Positions 6,872 through 13,411 of a stretch of 13,797 nt of DNA are shown one piece after another. Position 1 is the stretch's first letter; the number at the start of each line of letters is the position of its first letter. A program made the position numbers and the translations under genes. Source of the stretch: Bacillota bacterium (GTDB lineage: Bacteria > Bacillota > Dethiobacteria > DTU022); the NCBI GenBank assembly GCA_012797095.1, contig JAAZPS010000268.1, positions 1 through 13,797 of the forward strand, in the 5' to 3' direction. A model generated the notes under the pieces. That model worked only from the letters and a program-made list of their open reading frames with translations, was not told the origin of the DNA and did no database searches.

Positions 6872-7195
6872 ATGGCTGATATAATTGCGATTGGCGAGGC
6901 CGATTTCGAAGAGCAGGTTATCCGGGAGCAGCTGCCGGTCCTGGTCGATTTTTGGGCGCCCTGGTGCGGCCCCTGCAAGATGATCGCACCGATCCTGGAA
7001 GAGATGGCGGTGGAATATCAGGACCGTCTCAAGATTTTCAAGGTTAATGTGGATGAGAATCCGGAACTGGCGGGCCGTTTCGAGATCATGGGTATTCCGG
7101 CGATGCTTCTATTCAAGGGGGGGGCGCTGGTGGAAAGCTTTGTTGGGGCCATGCCCAGACAGGCCCTGACCTCCCGGATCGAGCCGCATCTTTAA
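6872..7195 (+). CDS. trxA: Thioredoxin
   Basis: A 107-residue protein, the normal length of a single-domain bacterial thioredoxin. The redox site WCGPC lies at 31-35 after VDFWAP, and the structural cis-proline is P76 in MGIPAMLLF. The usual threonine after the cis-proline (IPT) is alanine here. There is no signal peptide, so it works in the cytoplasm as a dithiol reductant for ribonucleotide reductase, peroxiredoxins and other partners. GGGGTGA (6861-6867) precedes the ATG closely. It is first of two plus-strand genes; the next starts 160 bases on, so cotranscription is possible but not shown. No thioredoxin reductase lies in the window. Confidence 0.95.
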   Translation: MADIIAIGEADFEEQVIREQLPVLVDFWAPWCGPCKMIAPILEEMAVEYQDRLKIFKVNVDENPELAGRFEIMGIPAMLLFKGGALVESFVGAMPRQALTSRIEPHL

Positions 7196-7355
7196 GGGCT
7201 CTGTTCAGGATAGATCCGTCTGTTTTACCGACAGCTACAGAGGGGCTTTCAGTTTCTCCTGGTGCGGGATCAGTTGATCTGTTTTAGCCGTTTTTAAAGG
7301 ATATCCGGATAAAATAGAGAACTGTTTTAAAAATCCGAGTAGGAGGCATCTGCTT

Positions 7356-7781
7356 ATGAGAAAAGCCCTGTTCTCCGTTCCGGTCAAGATCCGCTATTAT
7401 GATACCGATCTTTCGCGAGCCGTCTATTTTACCAATTACATCAAATGGTTTGACTCCATCGCCCTTCCCGATTTCACGGAAACATTGGGTATTGATTGGC
7501 GCACATTTTTGGAGGAAAACGTTGACGCAGTGGTTGCTCATGCCGCTTTCGACTACAAGGCACAGTGTTTTCTGGACGAGGTGGTCGATATCAATATCAC
7601 CGATATCGATCTGGGAAGAAGCAGCATGACGATCTACGGTGCTCTGTACAAGGATGAAACCCTCATCGCCGAAGGAAAGTTGGTTTATGTCTTTATCGAT
7701 TTTTCAACCCGCAAGACGCTGCCCATACCGGAACCGTTCAAAGGGAAGATCATAAGCCATATTAAAAAGGTCAGAAGCTAG
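7356..7781 (+). CDS. 4HBT-fold acyl-CoA thioesterase (YbgC/FadM-like)
   Basis: A 141-residue hotdog-fold thioesterase. The N-terminal motif RYYDTDLSRAVYFTNYIKW (13-31) is the 4-hydroxybenzoyl-CoA thioesterase signature, with D18 in the position of the catalytic aspartate and N27-Y28 following it. It would hydrolyse an acyl-CoA or aryl-CoA to the free acid and CoA in the cytoplasm. AGGAGG (7341-7346) lies 9 bases before the ATG. It is downstream of thioredoxin and ends at a strong terminator. With two CoA ligases in the same window it may relieve CoA sequestration, but no linkage to a pathway is proven. The exact acyl group is unknown. Confidence 0.85.
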   Translation: MRKALFSVPVKIRYYDTDLSRAVYFTNYIKWFDSIALPDFTETLGIDWRTFLEENVDAVVAHAAFDYKAQCFLDEVVDINITDIDLGRSSMTIYGALYKDETLIAEGKLVYVFIDFSTRKTLPIPEPFKGKIISHIKKVRS

Positions 7782-7801
7782 CCTGCAATCATAGCGGCCA
7801 G

Positions 7802-7834
7802 AAGGTCCGGGACGATTTTCCCGGACCTTTTCTT
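7802..7834 (+). terminator. Intrinsic terminator after the thioesterase
   Basis: AAGGTCCGGGA (7802-7812) pairs perfectly with TCCCGGACCTT (7819-7829) around a 6-base loop, followed by TTTTCTT. It is 20 bases after the stop codon. It also faces the convergent terpene synthase gene. Confidence 0.85.
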
Positions 7835-7867
7835 GTCAAGCGCAGTTTCAACCTGCCTCCAAATATG

Positions 7868-8989
7868 TTACAGAACCTTGAACCGGCGCAGCAGCAGGCA
7901 GAGGTGGTAGAAATACCCGGCCCCGCTGCCGCCGGCCCGGAGCAGCGCTGCAGCACTTACCTGCAGCTCCTGCGCCCTGACCTTGGGGTCGGAAAGATAT
8001 ACCGCCAGCAGCCCCTGGACCACAGTGCGGTGAAAGGGGGCATGCGGCAGTGCCGAGACCTCCTGCAGCGCTTTCCCGAGAAAGAGGGTCAGCCGCTCCA
8101 TAGCCCGCTCCGGGGAGGGATAGCAGGCCACGAAATTCAGATCGCCCCCCCGAAGATCTTCATCCTGATCGATCCAGTAGTCCAGAAGGATATGAAGCCC
8201 GCAAACCCAGGGAAAATAAGCACGGACCAGCTGCCGGGCCTCCTGCGGTCCGGCCCGGGAAGAGGTGGCCAGGCCGAAGAGGGCAAAAAGGCCCAGGGTC
8301 GAGCCGCAGGCGGCGGCATATTCCCACCAGTGCAGCGCCGGGGTGTCGGGGGCGGCCTTCTCCCTGAACCAGCGCTTCACACGGCTGCTGCGCATATTGG
8401 GCTGGAGATGTTTGTAGACCTGCAGATCATTGTAGCGCGAGGCCAGCTGCAGGATCTCCGGCTCCACCGCGGCATAGCCGGGCAGGGTGCCGGTACAGCT
8501 GCGGCATTCGGCAACAAGCGCTTTCAGGTAACCGCCGTCGTGCCTCGAGGGATAGAAGCGGTAGTAATCCACCGCACCGGCGGGACCGCTGCCGAGCGCC
8601 TCCAGCACGGCCCGGTGAAGATAGCGGAAGGCAGCCTCGCTGTAGACCCCACCGCGATCGCAGAGATTGTCCAGGTAGTCGCTGATCGTCTGCAGGGCAA
8701 CGATCAGCTTGACCAGTATTTTTTCGTAGAGAGGATTGAAATTGTAAAGCGCGTAGAAGCTACCACCCTGGGCATGAAAACGCTTCCGGGTCAGGCTGGC
8801 CGAAGCCTGCCGCAGAAGGGGCCACTCGGCCCGGCCGGTGTAGCGCTGCCAGTGTTGCAGCTCCCGGGATACCTGCGGCAGCACCACCGTAAGAAACCGG
8901 ACCAGGGAGTGATCGGGACGGCTGACGGCCGGTTTGACCGGGGACTGCTGGAGTTCTTTAGGGTTCAACTTCGGATCACACTTCCGCAA
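7868..8989 (-). CDS. ytpB: DUF2600/YtpB-type large-terpene (tetraprenyl-beta-curcumene-like) synthase
   Basis: A 373-residue, helix-rich protein recognised as the DUF2600 family, whose Bacillus member YtpB cyclises heptaprenyl diphosphate (C35) to tetraprenyl-beta-curcumene. The diagnostic aspartate clusters are present: ISDYLDNLCDR (102-112) and LLDYWIDQDED (268-278) followed by GGDLNF. These presumably bind magnesium and the diphosphate. It has no transmembrane helix of its own, but members act on membrane-soluble prenyl chains. The start is uncertain: an in-frame stop lies 9 bases upstream of TTG 8989, no clear ribosome site precedes it, and TTG 8968 is an alternative. A HepT-like polyprenyl synthase is encoded about 1.8 kb away on the same strand, which could supply the C35 substrate. 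Product identity is inference. Confidence 0.85.
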   Translation of the reverse strand: MRKCDPKLNPKELQQSPVKPAVSRPDHSLVRFLTVVLPQVSRELQHWQRYTGRAEWPLLRQASASLTRKRFHAQGGSFYALYNFNPLYEKILVKLIVALQTISDYLDNLCDRGGVYSEAAFRYLHRAVLEALGSGPAGAVDYYRFYPSRHDGGYLKALVAECRSCTGTLPGYAAVEPEILQLASRYNDLQVYKHLQPNMRSSRVKRWFREKAAPDTPALHWWEYAAACGSTLGLFALFGLATSSRAGPQEARQLVRAYFPWVCGLHILLDYWIDQDEDLRGGDLNFVACYPSPERAMERLTLFLGKALQEVSALPHAPFHRTVVQGLLAVYLSDPKVRAQELQVSAAALLRAGGSGAGYFYHLCLLLRRFKVL

Positions 8990-9049
8990 AGTAGTTTACC
9001 GGGGCGGATTGGCTGCTCCCCCGCTTCCTTTTTGTGGGCAGCTGCAGGA

Positions 9050-9086
9050 AGAAAATAGCCGCACCGACCCCGGTAGTGCGGCTATT
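9050..9086 (-). terminator. Intrinsic terminator after the DUF2512 gene
   Basis: AATAGCCGCAC (9054-9064) and GTGCGGCTATT (9076-9086) form a perfect 11-bp stem with an 11-base loop. On the minus strand the stem is followed by TTTCTTCC. It lies just after the stop of the DUF2512 gene and 65 bases before the terpene synthase start, so the two genes are probably separate transcription units or linked by attenuation. Confidence 0.75.
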
Positions 9087-9108
9087 GCAACCGGTAGCGC
9101 GGACCGTT

Positions 9109-9573
9109 CTACTGTTCCGGCCGGTCTTCCTGCTCCTGACCGGGAGCGCCGGCCCCTTCATCGCCGGGGATATTCTCCTCGCCGCCCAAGAATTCGGGAG
9201 CAGCAAGCAGTTCTTCTCCCCCTGCCGGGGTGCCGATCTCATCGCGGATGTAGCGAAAATAGATCCATTCGGCCACCCCGATGACTGCGGCGGTGGCCAG
9301 GATCACGCCTGCGCCGACAGGGCGGCGCAGGAACGAACCGCCCAGGGCCAGGATCACTGCGGCCACAATGAAATTGATGATCGCCGTGGGGAGTGCGCCG
9401 AGGCGTGCCAGCAGGTAAATATCACCGACAAAATAGAGCACCACCGCCGCAACGAGAGCGATAACCACAGAGCTGCCCAGAGGCACTGCCGGGACCAGGA
9501 GAAAGCTGAGAAAGATCACCGTGATTGCAGCGATATAGATAAACTTGACTAACAGCGGCCTGATATGTTCCAC
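9109..9573 (-). CDS. DUF2512 (YndM-like) four-helix membrane protein
   Basis: A 154-residue integral membrane protein starting at GTG 9573, directly after a strong AAAGGGGGTGA site. A longer reading to 9621 would swallow that site. Four hydrophobic helices are visible at roughly 8-28, 33-50, 60-80 and 86-106. The conserved-looking segment YFVGDIYLLARLGALPTAIINF (47-68) matches the DUF2512 pattern known from Bacillus YndM, a family of unknown function. The last 45 residues form a Gly/Glu/Pro-rich, acidic, probably disordered cytoplasmic tail, unusual against the rest. It is divergent from the EF-Tu-like gene, and its own terminator separates it from the terpene synthase. Confidence 0.78.
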   Translation of the reverse strand: MEHIRPLLVKFIYIAAITVIFLSFLLVPAVPLGSSVVIALVAAVVLYFVGDIYLLARLGALPTAIINFIVAAVILALGGSFLRRPVGAGVILATAAVIGVAEWIYFRYIRDEIGTPAGGEELLAAPEFLGGEENIPGDEGAGAPGQEQEDRPEQ

Positions 9574-9749
9574 TGTGTCACCCCCTTTCATGATCAATAA
9601 TTTTCCCAGGTGCAGCCGCAATCATGCACCGGGAGAAGGAAAGGAGGCCGGACCGGGTTGAAAGAGTGGTTTTTTTATTTTCTGAAGGTTAAAACTGGCA
9701 CCCGTCGAATATTAAATAGAAGTTCAGATCTAGAAAGGGGGTGCTCGCC

Positions 9750-10004
9750 ATGTCCCGGGAAGAGATCGGCCACGTGAGGCATTACTACAACAAAATATCG
9801 GTGGCCATAATCGAGCTGTCCGCTCCGCTGAATGTTGGCGAAGAGGTCACCGTGGTCGGGCCGAAAACTGAATTCACCCAGAAGATCGGCTCGATGCAGG
9901 TAGAACACGAAAATATCACTTCGGCCAAATCAGGTGATCTGGTCGGTTTGAAAGTTATAGAGAAAGTCAGGGAAGGCGACCGCGTCTTCCGCTTGGAAGG
10001 CTAG
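9750..10004 (+). CDS. Stand-alone EF-Tu domain-2-like protein (translation elongation factor-like)
   Basis: A small 84-residue protein made only of a beta-barrel resembling domain 2 of translational GTPases: EIGHVRHYYNKISVAIIELS (5-24), LNVGEEVTVVG (27-37), then SMQVEHENITSAKSGDLVGLK (48-68) and REGDRVFRLEG at the end. There is no GTP-binding domain. Similar free-standing proteins are annotated as translation elongation factor-like and often accompany U32 peptidases, but no such gene lies here. The ATG at 9750 follows AAAGGGGGTG (9734-9743), so the GTG at 9741 is part of the ribosome site, not the start. Its role is unknown; RNA or translation-related binding is a guess. A bidirectional terminator follows. 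Confidence 0.85.
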   Translation: MSREEIGHVRHYYNKISVAIIELSAPLNVGEEVTVVGPKTEFTQKIGSMQVEHENITSAKSGDLVGLKVIEKVREGDRVFRLEG

Positions 10005-10054
10005 ATCAGGCGGCCGGCCGCCCGGCCCGGGCCGGATGAACCGCGTGAGCTCAA

Positions 10055-10085
10055 AAAACCCCTTCTCTTCAGCGGAAGGGGTTTT
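10055..10085. terminator. Bidirectional intrinsic terminator
   Basis: AAAACCCCTTC (10055-10065) and GAAGGGGTTTT (10075-10085) pair perfectly around a 9-base loop. T-runs flank both sides: TTTTG on plus, TTTTTTGAG on minus. It serves both the EF-Tu-like gene (plus) and the TetR gene (minus), which converge here. Confidence 0.88.
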
Positions 10086-10109
10086 GCTTCGGTGATCGCT
10101 GGCCCGGCA

Positions 10110-10733
10110 CTATCCGAGCAGGCACAGCTCCACCATCTCCAGCAGCTGCTTCTGGCATTCCTGGAGGAGCTTCTCGTTGTTGGTAAAGATATACTGGATC
10201 CCCAGACCGTCAATGGTGGCCTGGATATTCGAGGCGACAGGCTCTACCGGCACCTCCTTGAATTCACCGCTGTTCTGCCCGGCGCGGATGATCTCCGAGA
10301 TCTGATTGCGGCAGATGCGGTAGGAAAACAGACTGAACGGATTGCTCTCCTCCCGGGCACTGTGGTTGATCCCCACATCCATGATCACCAGGAAGTGATC
10401 TCTTTTTTCGCAGAAAAATTCGATGCTGGCAATGATATAATTGTGCAATTTCTCGATATCCGTTTCGCCCCGCTCAACCTGCTCTTTCAGAAATTGATTC
10501 ATCTGCTGCAAGAGGGTGGCGGTCATATCCCGGATCAGGTTGTATTTATTCTTAAAGTGATACGATATGACCCCTTTGCTGACGCCGGCATTGACAGCGA
10601 TATCTTCAAGCGAGGTATTGTTGAAACCCCGCTGAGCGATCGTTGCTGTGGCCACCTCGATAATCTGCTTGCGCCTGAAGTAGGAGGTAAAGGTCCCCTT
10701 TTGGGAATTGGTAAAATCTTTTTTGTTGATCAT
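10110..10733 (-). CDS. TetR/AcrR-family transcriptional regulator
   Basis: A 207-residue regulator with the family layout. The N-terminal three-helix DNA-binding domain is seen as RRKQIIEVATATIAQRGFNN (20-39), then SLEDIAVNAGVSKGVISYHFKNKYNLI (41-67). Recognition helix VSKGVISYHF ends with the near-invariant YHFxxK. The C-terminal two-thirds is a helical ligand-binding domain with no recognisable subclass, so the effector is unknown. The ATG at 10733 lies only 6 bases after a perfect TATAAT, implying a leaderless or nearly leaderless message; no later start keeps the first helix. It sits after the polyprenyl synthase gene but has its own promoter. Candidate targets include its own promoter, the prenyl synthase and the crotonase operon. 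Confidence 0.93.
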   Translation of the reverse strand: MINKKDFTNSQKGTFTSYFRRKQIIEVATATIAQRGFNNTSLEDIAVNAGVSKGVISYHFKNKYNLIRDMTATLLQQMNQFLKEQVERGETDIEKLHNYIIASIEFFCEKRDHFLVIMDVGINHSAREESNPFSLFSYRICRNQISEIIRAGQNSGEFKEVPVEPVASNIQATIDGLGIQYIFTNNEKLLQECQKQLLEMVELCLLG

Positions 10734-10739
10734 ATTTAG

Positions 10740-10769
10740 ATTATATTAGAAAGTAGGCTTAAAAGTCAA
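10740..10769 (-). promoter_or_regulatory. Promoter of the TetR gene
   Basis: TTGACT (10769-10764), an 18-base spacer and a perfect TATAAT (10745-10740) on the minus strand. The expected start of transcription falls on or within a base or two of the ATG at 10733, so a normal 5' leader with a ribosome site is absent. Confidence 0.7.
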
Positions 10770-10776
10770 ATTTTAC

Positions 10777-10801
10777 CCGAACCGGAACCCGAACCGAACC
10801 G
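10777..10801. repeat. Short GAACC-type tandem repeat
   Basis: The run ACCCGAACCGGAACCCGAACCGAACCGC repeats the unit CGAACC/GGAACC imperfectly four times, just upstream of the TetR -35. It may be simple-sequence slippage or a spacing element; no protein family is known to me that reads it. Confidence 0.5.
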
Positions 10802-10820
10802 CCTGGCGCTGTCCCGGAGA

Positions 10821-11801
10821 TTATCCGGGCGGCGCCGCCTCGGGGTCGGGCCTGGCCGGTACAGGGCCGGTTACCGCTGCGGCCGCCCCGGCAAGGGCCT
10901 GCCGGGCCGCACCGTCGGGGAAGGGCTGCAGCGCCCGGAGAGCCTGCTCCTTGCTGCAGCGGGCGGCGGCCAGGGTGTAGTCGAGGGAGCCGTTTTCGCC
11001 GACAACCCGGCGAAGCAGCTCCAGCAGCGCCGGCGGCAGCTCCGGGGAGGCTGCGCGAAGCATCTGCCGGTAGCGGGGCCTGGTTTCAAGGAGATGGATC
11101 AGCGGCAGGGTGGCCAGGCCCTGCTTCAGATCGCTCCCGGCGGGCTTGCCTCCCTGTAAGGGGGCTTCGCTGTAGTCGGCCAGATCGTCGACGAGCTGGA
11201 AGGCCTGGCCCAGGTTGAGGCCATATTGGCGCAGGGACCGCCGCTCCCCTGCGGTGGCTCCGGCGATCCAGCCGCCGGCTTCGCAGCAGGAAGCGATGAA
11301 CTGGGCTGTTTTGAGGTGGATGATCCGGTAATACTGCCGCTCGCTCAGATCCCAGCGGTGGCGCCGCTCGGCCTGGCAGAGCTCTCCCCGGCAGAGCAGG
11401 GCCACGCTCCGCGCCATCAGCCTGAGAGGCCCGGCTTCATGCCCCTTTTCGCTCAGCAGGGCAAAGGCGCGGGCCAGCAGCAGATCGCCGGCCAGGATCG
11501 CTGCCTTGCGGCCCCGGAGCAGGTGCAGGGTAGGGCGCCCGCGCCTGCAGGAGGCGTTGTCGATGATATCGTCATGAACCAGGGAAGCGGTATGGATCAT
11601 CTCCACGGCGGCAGCGGTGCGGTAAAGCACCTCATTTTCCTTGATCCGCTCCCCGCCTGTCAGGACGGCGCAGAGAACGAGCAGCCGCGGCCGCAGCATC
11701 TTGCCACGGTTCTCCAGCAGTTCGCGGAGCAGCTTCTGCGGGGATCCCGGCAACGGGGCCAGAGCCTCGCCGAGGGCTCTTTCAACTGCACCCATCTCCA
11801 C
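10821..11801 (-). CDS. Polyprenyl diphosphate synthase (HepT-like, long-chain trans-type)
   Basis: A trans-isoprenyl diphosphate synthase, 326 residues from the GTG at 11801. The first aspartate-rich motif is DDIID (77-81) in HTASLVHDDIID, followed by RRGRPTLH. The second is DDLAD (205-209) in FQLVDDLADY, then GSDLKQGLATLPLIHLL. Small residues before the first motif and KTAQFIASCCEAGG (164-177) resemble the large catalytic subunit of heptaprenyl diphosphate synthase, which makes menaquinone side chains in Bacillus. Chain length is inference, and the small HepS-type partner is not in the window. The start is uncertain: GTG 11801 and ATG 11795 lack a good site, while an in-frame CTG at 11834 has AAGGAGG (11842-11848) 7 bases upstream. 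The last 20 residues are Pro/Ala-rich. Confidence 0.9.
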   Translation of the reverse strand: MEMGAVERALGEALAPLPGSPQKLLRELLENRGKMLRPRLLVLCAVLTGGERIKENEVLYRTAAAVEMIHTASLVHDDIIDNASCRRGRPTLHLLRGRKAAILAGDLLLARAFALLSEKGHEAGPLRLMARSVALLCRGELCQAERRHRWDLSERQYYRIIHLKTAQFIASCCEAGGWIAGATAGERRSLRQYGLNLGQAFQLVDDLADYSEAPLQGGKPAGSDLKQGLATLPLIHLLETRPRYRQMLRAASPELPPALLELLRRVVGENGSLDYTLAAARCSKEQALRALQPFPDGAARQALAGAAAAVTGPVPARPDPEAAPPG

Positions 11802-11921
11802 AGAAAGCGTTAACGCCGTCAGCGCTGCTGTCAGCCCAACCCCTCCTTCTCCGCAGGAATACGGCTTTGTTCCCTGCGGTGATCTCCTCTAGTCATATTT
11901 CCCGGTGCCGCCTATTTCATG

Positions 11922-11952
11922 CGGGAAAGGGGCCGGCAACGGCCCTTTCCCG
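11922..11952. promoter_or_regulatory. Strong GC-rich stem-loop with GCAA loop in divergent region
   Basis: CGGGAAAGGGGCCG (11922-11935) pairs with CGGCCCTTTCCCG (11940-11952) with one bulged G and the tetraloop GCAA. There is no T-tract on either side. It lies between the divergent prenyl synthase and phenylacetate-CoA ligase genes, upstream of both predicted leaders, so it could be a transcription barrier, a DNA cruciform or a dispersed repeat. Confidence 0.5.
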
Positions 11953-11991
11953 AAATTCTCTCCGCCGGCGGCAGGAATAGCTGCCTTTATC

Positions 11992-12019
11992 TTGAACTGT
12001 ACTGTTCGGATCTGATAAT
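11992..12019 (+). promoter_or_regulatory. Promoter of the phenylacetate-CoA ligase gene
   Basis: TTGAAC (11992-11997), a 16-base spacer and GATAAT (12014-12019). The predicted start is near 12026, leaving a leader of about 30 bases before ATG 12055 with its GGGGGGA site at 12043-12049. Confidence 0.5.
11994..12007. promoter_or_regulatory. Operator-like palindrome at the -35 of the ligase promoter
   Basis: GAACTGTACTGTTC is symmetric at 12 of 14 positions and overlaps the -35. It shares CTG/GTAC content with the second palindrome, whose centre is about 30 bp (three helical turns) away. The regulator is unknown. Confidence 0.4.
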
Positions 12020-12023
12020 TCTG

Positions 12024-12038
12024 GTACTGGTTCAGTAC
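12024..12038. promoter_or_regulatory. Operator-like palindrome at the transcription start of the ligase
   Basis: GTACTG (12024-12029) and CAGTAC (12033-12038) are a perfect 6-bp inverted repeat around GTT, lying on the predicted +1. It resembles, only loosely, the GTACT...AGTAC ends of TrpR-type operators. A regulatory role is inference from position and symmetry. Confidence 0.45.
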
Positions 12039-12054
12039 TGGCGGGGGGAAAAAG

Positions 12055-13353
12055 ATGTGGAATCAAAGGTGTGAAAGCATGCCCCGCGAGCAGCTGTCCC
12101 GGCTGCAGTTCTTGCGGCTGAAGCAGACGCTCGAGGCGGTCTATCAACTGGTCCCGTACTATCAGCAGATATTCCGGAAGGCCGGGGTTGAACCGGGCGA
12201 TATCCGCTCGCTGGACGACCTGGCGGGGCTCCCTTTTACGGTGAAGGACAACCTGCGGGAGAACTATCCCTTCGGGCTCTTCACCAATGGACTGAACGAG
12301 GTGGTGCGGCTGCATTCCTCCTCGGGAACCACGGGTCTGCCCACGGTTGTCGGCTACACCCGTAACGATCTGGAGGTCTGGGCGGAGCTGATGGCCCGGG
12401 CGCTTTCCGGCGCCGGGGCGGTTCACGATTCGGTGGTCCATATCGCCTACGGTTACGGCCTCTTTACCGGGGGGCTGGGTGTTCATTACGGCGCTGAAAG
12501 GATCGGGGCGACGGTGGTGCCGGTCTCGGGGGGGCAGACCAGGCGCCAGGTGCGGATGATGAAAGATCTGGGAACGACCCTGCTGGCCTGCACCCCATCA
12601 TATGCCCTTAATATCGCCGAGACCATGATGGAGATGGAGATCGATCCAGGTGAGCTCGCCCTGAGCTCGGGGCTTTTCGGGGCCGAGCCCTGGTCGAACA
12701 ATATGCGCAAGATTATCGAGGAGAAGCTTCAGATCAGCGCTTTCGATATCTACGGCCTCAGCGAGGTGATGGGGCCGGGGGTGGCCTACGAGTGCCCGGC
12801 CAAGGAGGGGTTGCACCTGCCGGAGGATCACTTCATCGCCGAGATCATCGACCCTGTCAGCGGGGCGGTTCTCCCCGAGGGCGCCACCGGTGAGCTGGTC
12901 ATCACCACCATCACCAAGGAGGCGCTGCCGGTGATCCGCTACCGGACCCGCGATATCACCGCCCTGACCCGGGAGACCTGCTCCTGCGGGCGGACACACC
13001 TGCGGATCAACAAGATCAGCGGCCGGACCGATGATATGCTGATCATCCGGGGGGTCAATGTCTTCCCCTCGCAGGTCGAGAGCATCCTGCTGGAGATCGG
13101 CGAGACGGAGCCGCATTACCAGCTCGTCGTCGACCGCGAAGGGGCTCTCGACACCCTGGAGATCAGGGTGGAGCTGACCGAGCAGATGTTCTCGGACAAG
13201 GTCAAGGGGCTGGAAGGGCTGGAGAAACTTGTTCGCGAGGAGATCTACAACCTTCTCGGGATCAGCGCCCGGGTCAAGCTGGTTGAACCGAAAACAATTC
13301 CCCGCAGCGACGGCAAAGCACAGCGGGTGATCGACCGGCGGCAGCAGCGTTGA
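12055..13353 (+). CDS. paaK: Phenylacetate-CoA ligase (PaaK-type)
   Basis: A 432-residue enzyme, the standard length for the short PaaK branch of adenylate-forming ligases. It converts phenylacetate, or a related arylacetate, with ATP and CoA to the CoA thioester. The start fits the family N-terminus (MWNxxxExMxREQL) and is preceded by GGGGGGA. The phosphate-binding loop is SSSGTTGLPTV (88-98), the adenine motif is YGLSE (233-237), the hinge is GRTDDMLIIRGVNVFPSQVE (323-342), and the catalytic lysine is K421 in PRSDGKAQRVI. The CSCGRTH segment (309-315) is typical of the family. It is followed after 58 bases by a tandem ACT-domain gene, an association seen in anaerobes that ferment aromatic amino acids through arylpyruvates and indolepyruvate:ferredoxin oxidoreductase. 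Confidence 0.94.
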   Translation: MWNQRCESMPREQLSRLQFLRLKQTLEAVYQLVPYYQQIFRKAGVEPGDIRSLDDLAGLPFTVKDNLRENYPFGLFTNGLNEVVRLHSSSGTTGLPTVVGYTRNDLEVWAELMARALSGAGAVHDSVVHIAYGYGLFTGGLGVHYGAERIGATVVPVSGGQTRRQVRMMKDLGTTLLACTPSYALNIAETMMEMEIDPGELALSSGLFGAEPWSNNMRKIIEEKLQISAFDIYGLSEVMGPGVAYECPAKEGLHLPEDHFIAEIIDPVSGAVLPEGATGELVITTITKEALPVIRYRTRDITALTRETCSCGRTHLRINKISGRTDDMLIIRGVNVFPSQVESILLEIGETEPHYQLVVDREGALDTLEIRVELTEQMFSDKVKGLEGLEKLVREEIYNLLGISARVKLVEPKTIPRSDGKAQRVIDRRQQR

Positions 13354-13411
13354 CCGGAGTGAAGATTGCTCCGGGCTGGAACCGCCGAGCGGGAAAAAGG
13401 AGGCTTGTTCA

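Noticed and set aside
7865..9058. A 397-codon plus-strand open frame opposite the terpene synthase.
   Set aside because: The minus-strand reading carries the DUF2600 aspartate motifs; the plus reading has no family features and begins just after the terminator without a ribosome site.
9690..9720. A TGGCAC sequence before the EF-Tu-like gene considered as a sigma54 promoter.
   Set aside because: The required GC element at the -12 position (TTGC) is absent at the correct spacing.
10813..10829. CCCGGA/TCCGGG hairpin over the stop codon of the prenyl synthase as a terminator.
   Set aside because: The 6-bp stem is short, includes the stop codon in its loop and has no T-tract on the minus strand.
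11919..12074. A 51-codon plus-strand open frame overlapping the start of the phenylacetate-CoA ligase, possible leader peptide.
   Set aside because: No ribosome site before its ATG, it runs through the GC-rich stem-loop and the predicted promoter of the ligase, and its composition is not protein-like.
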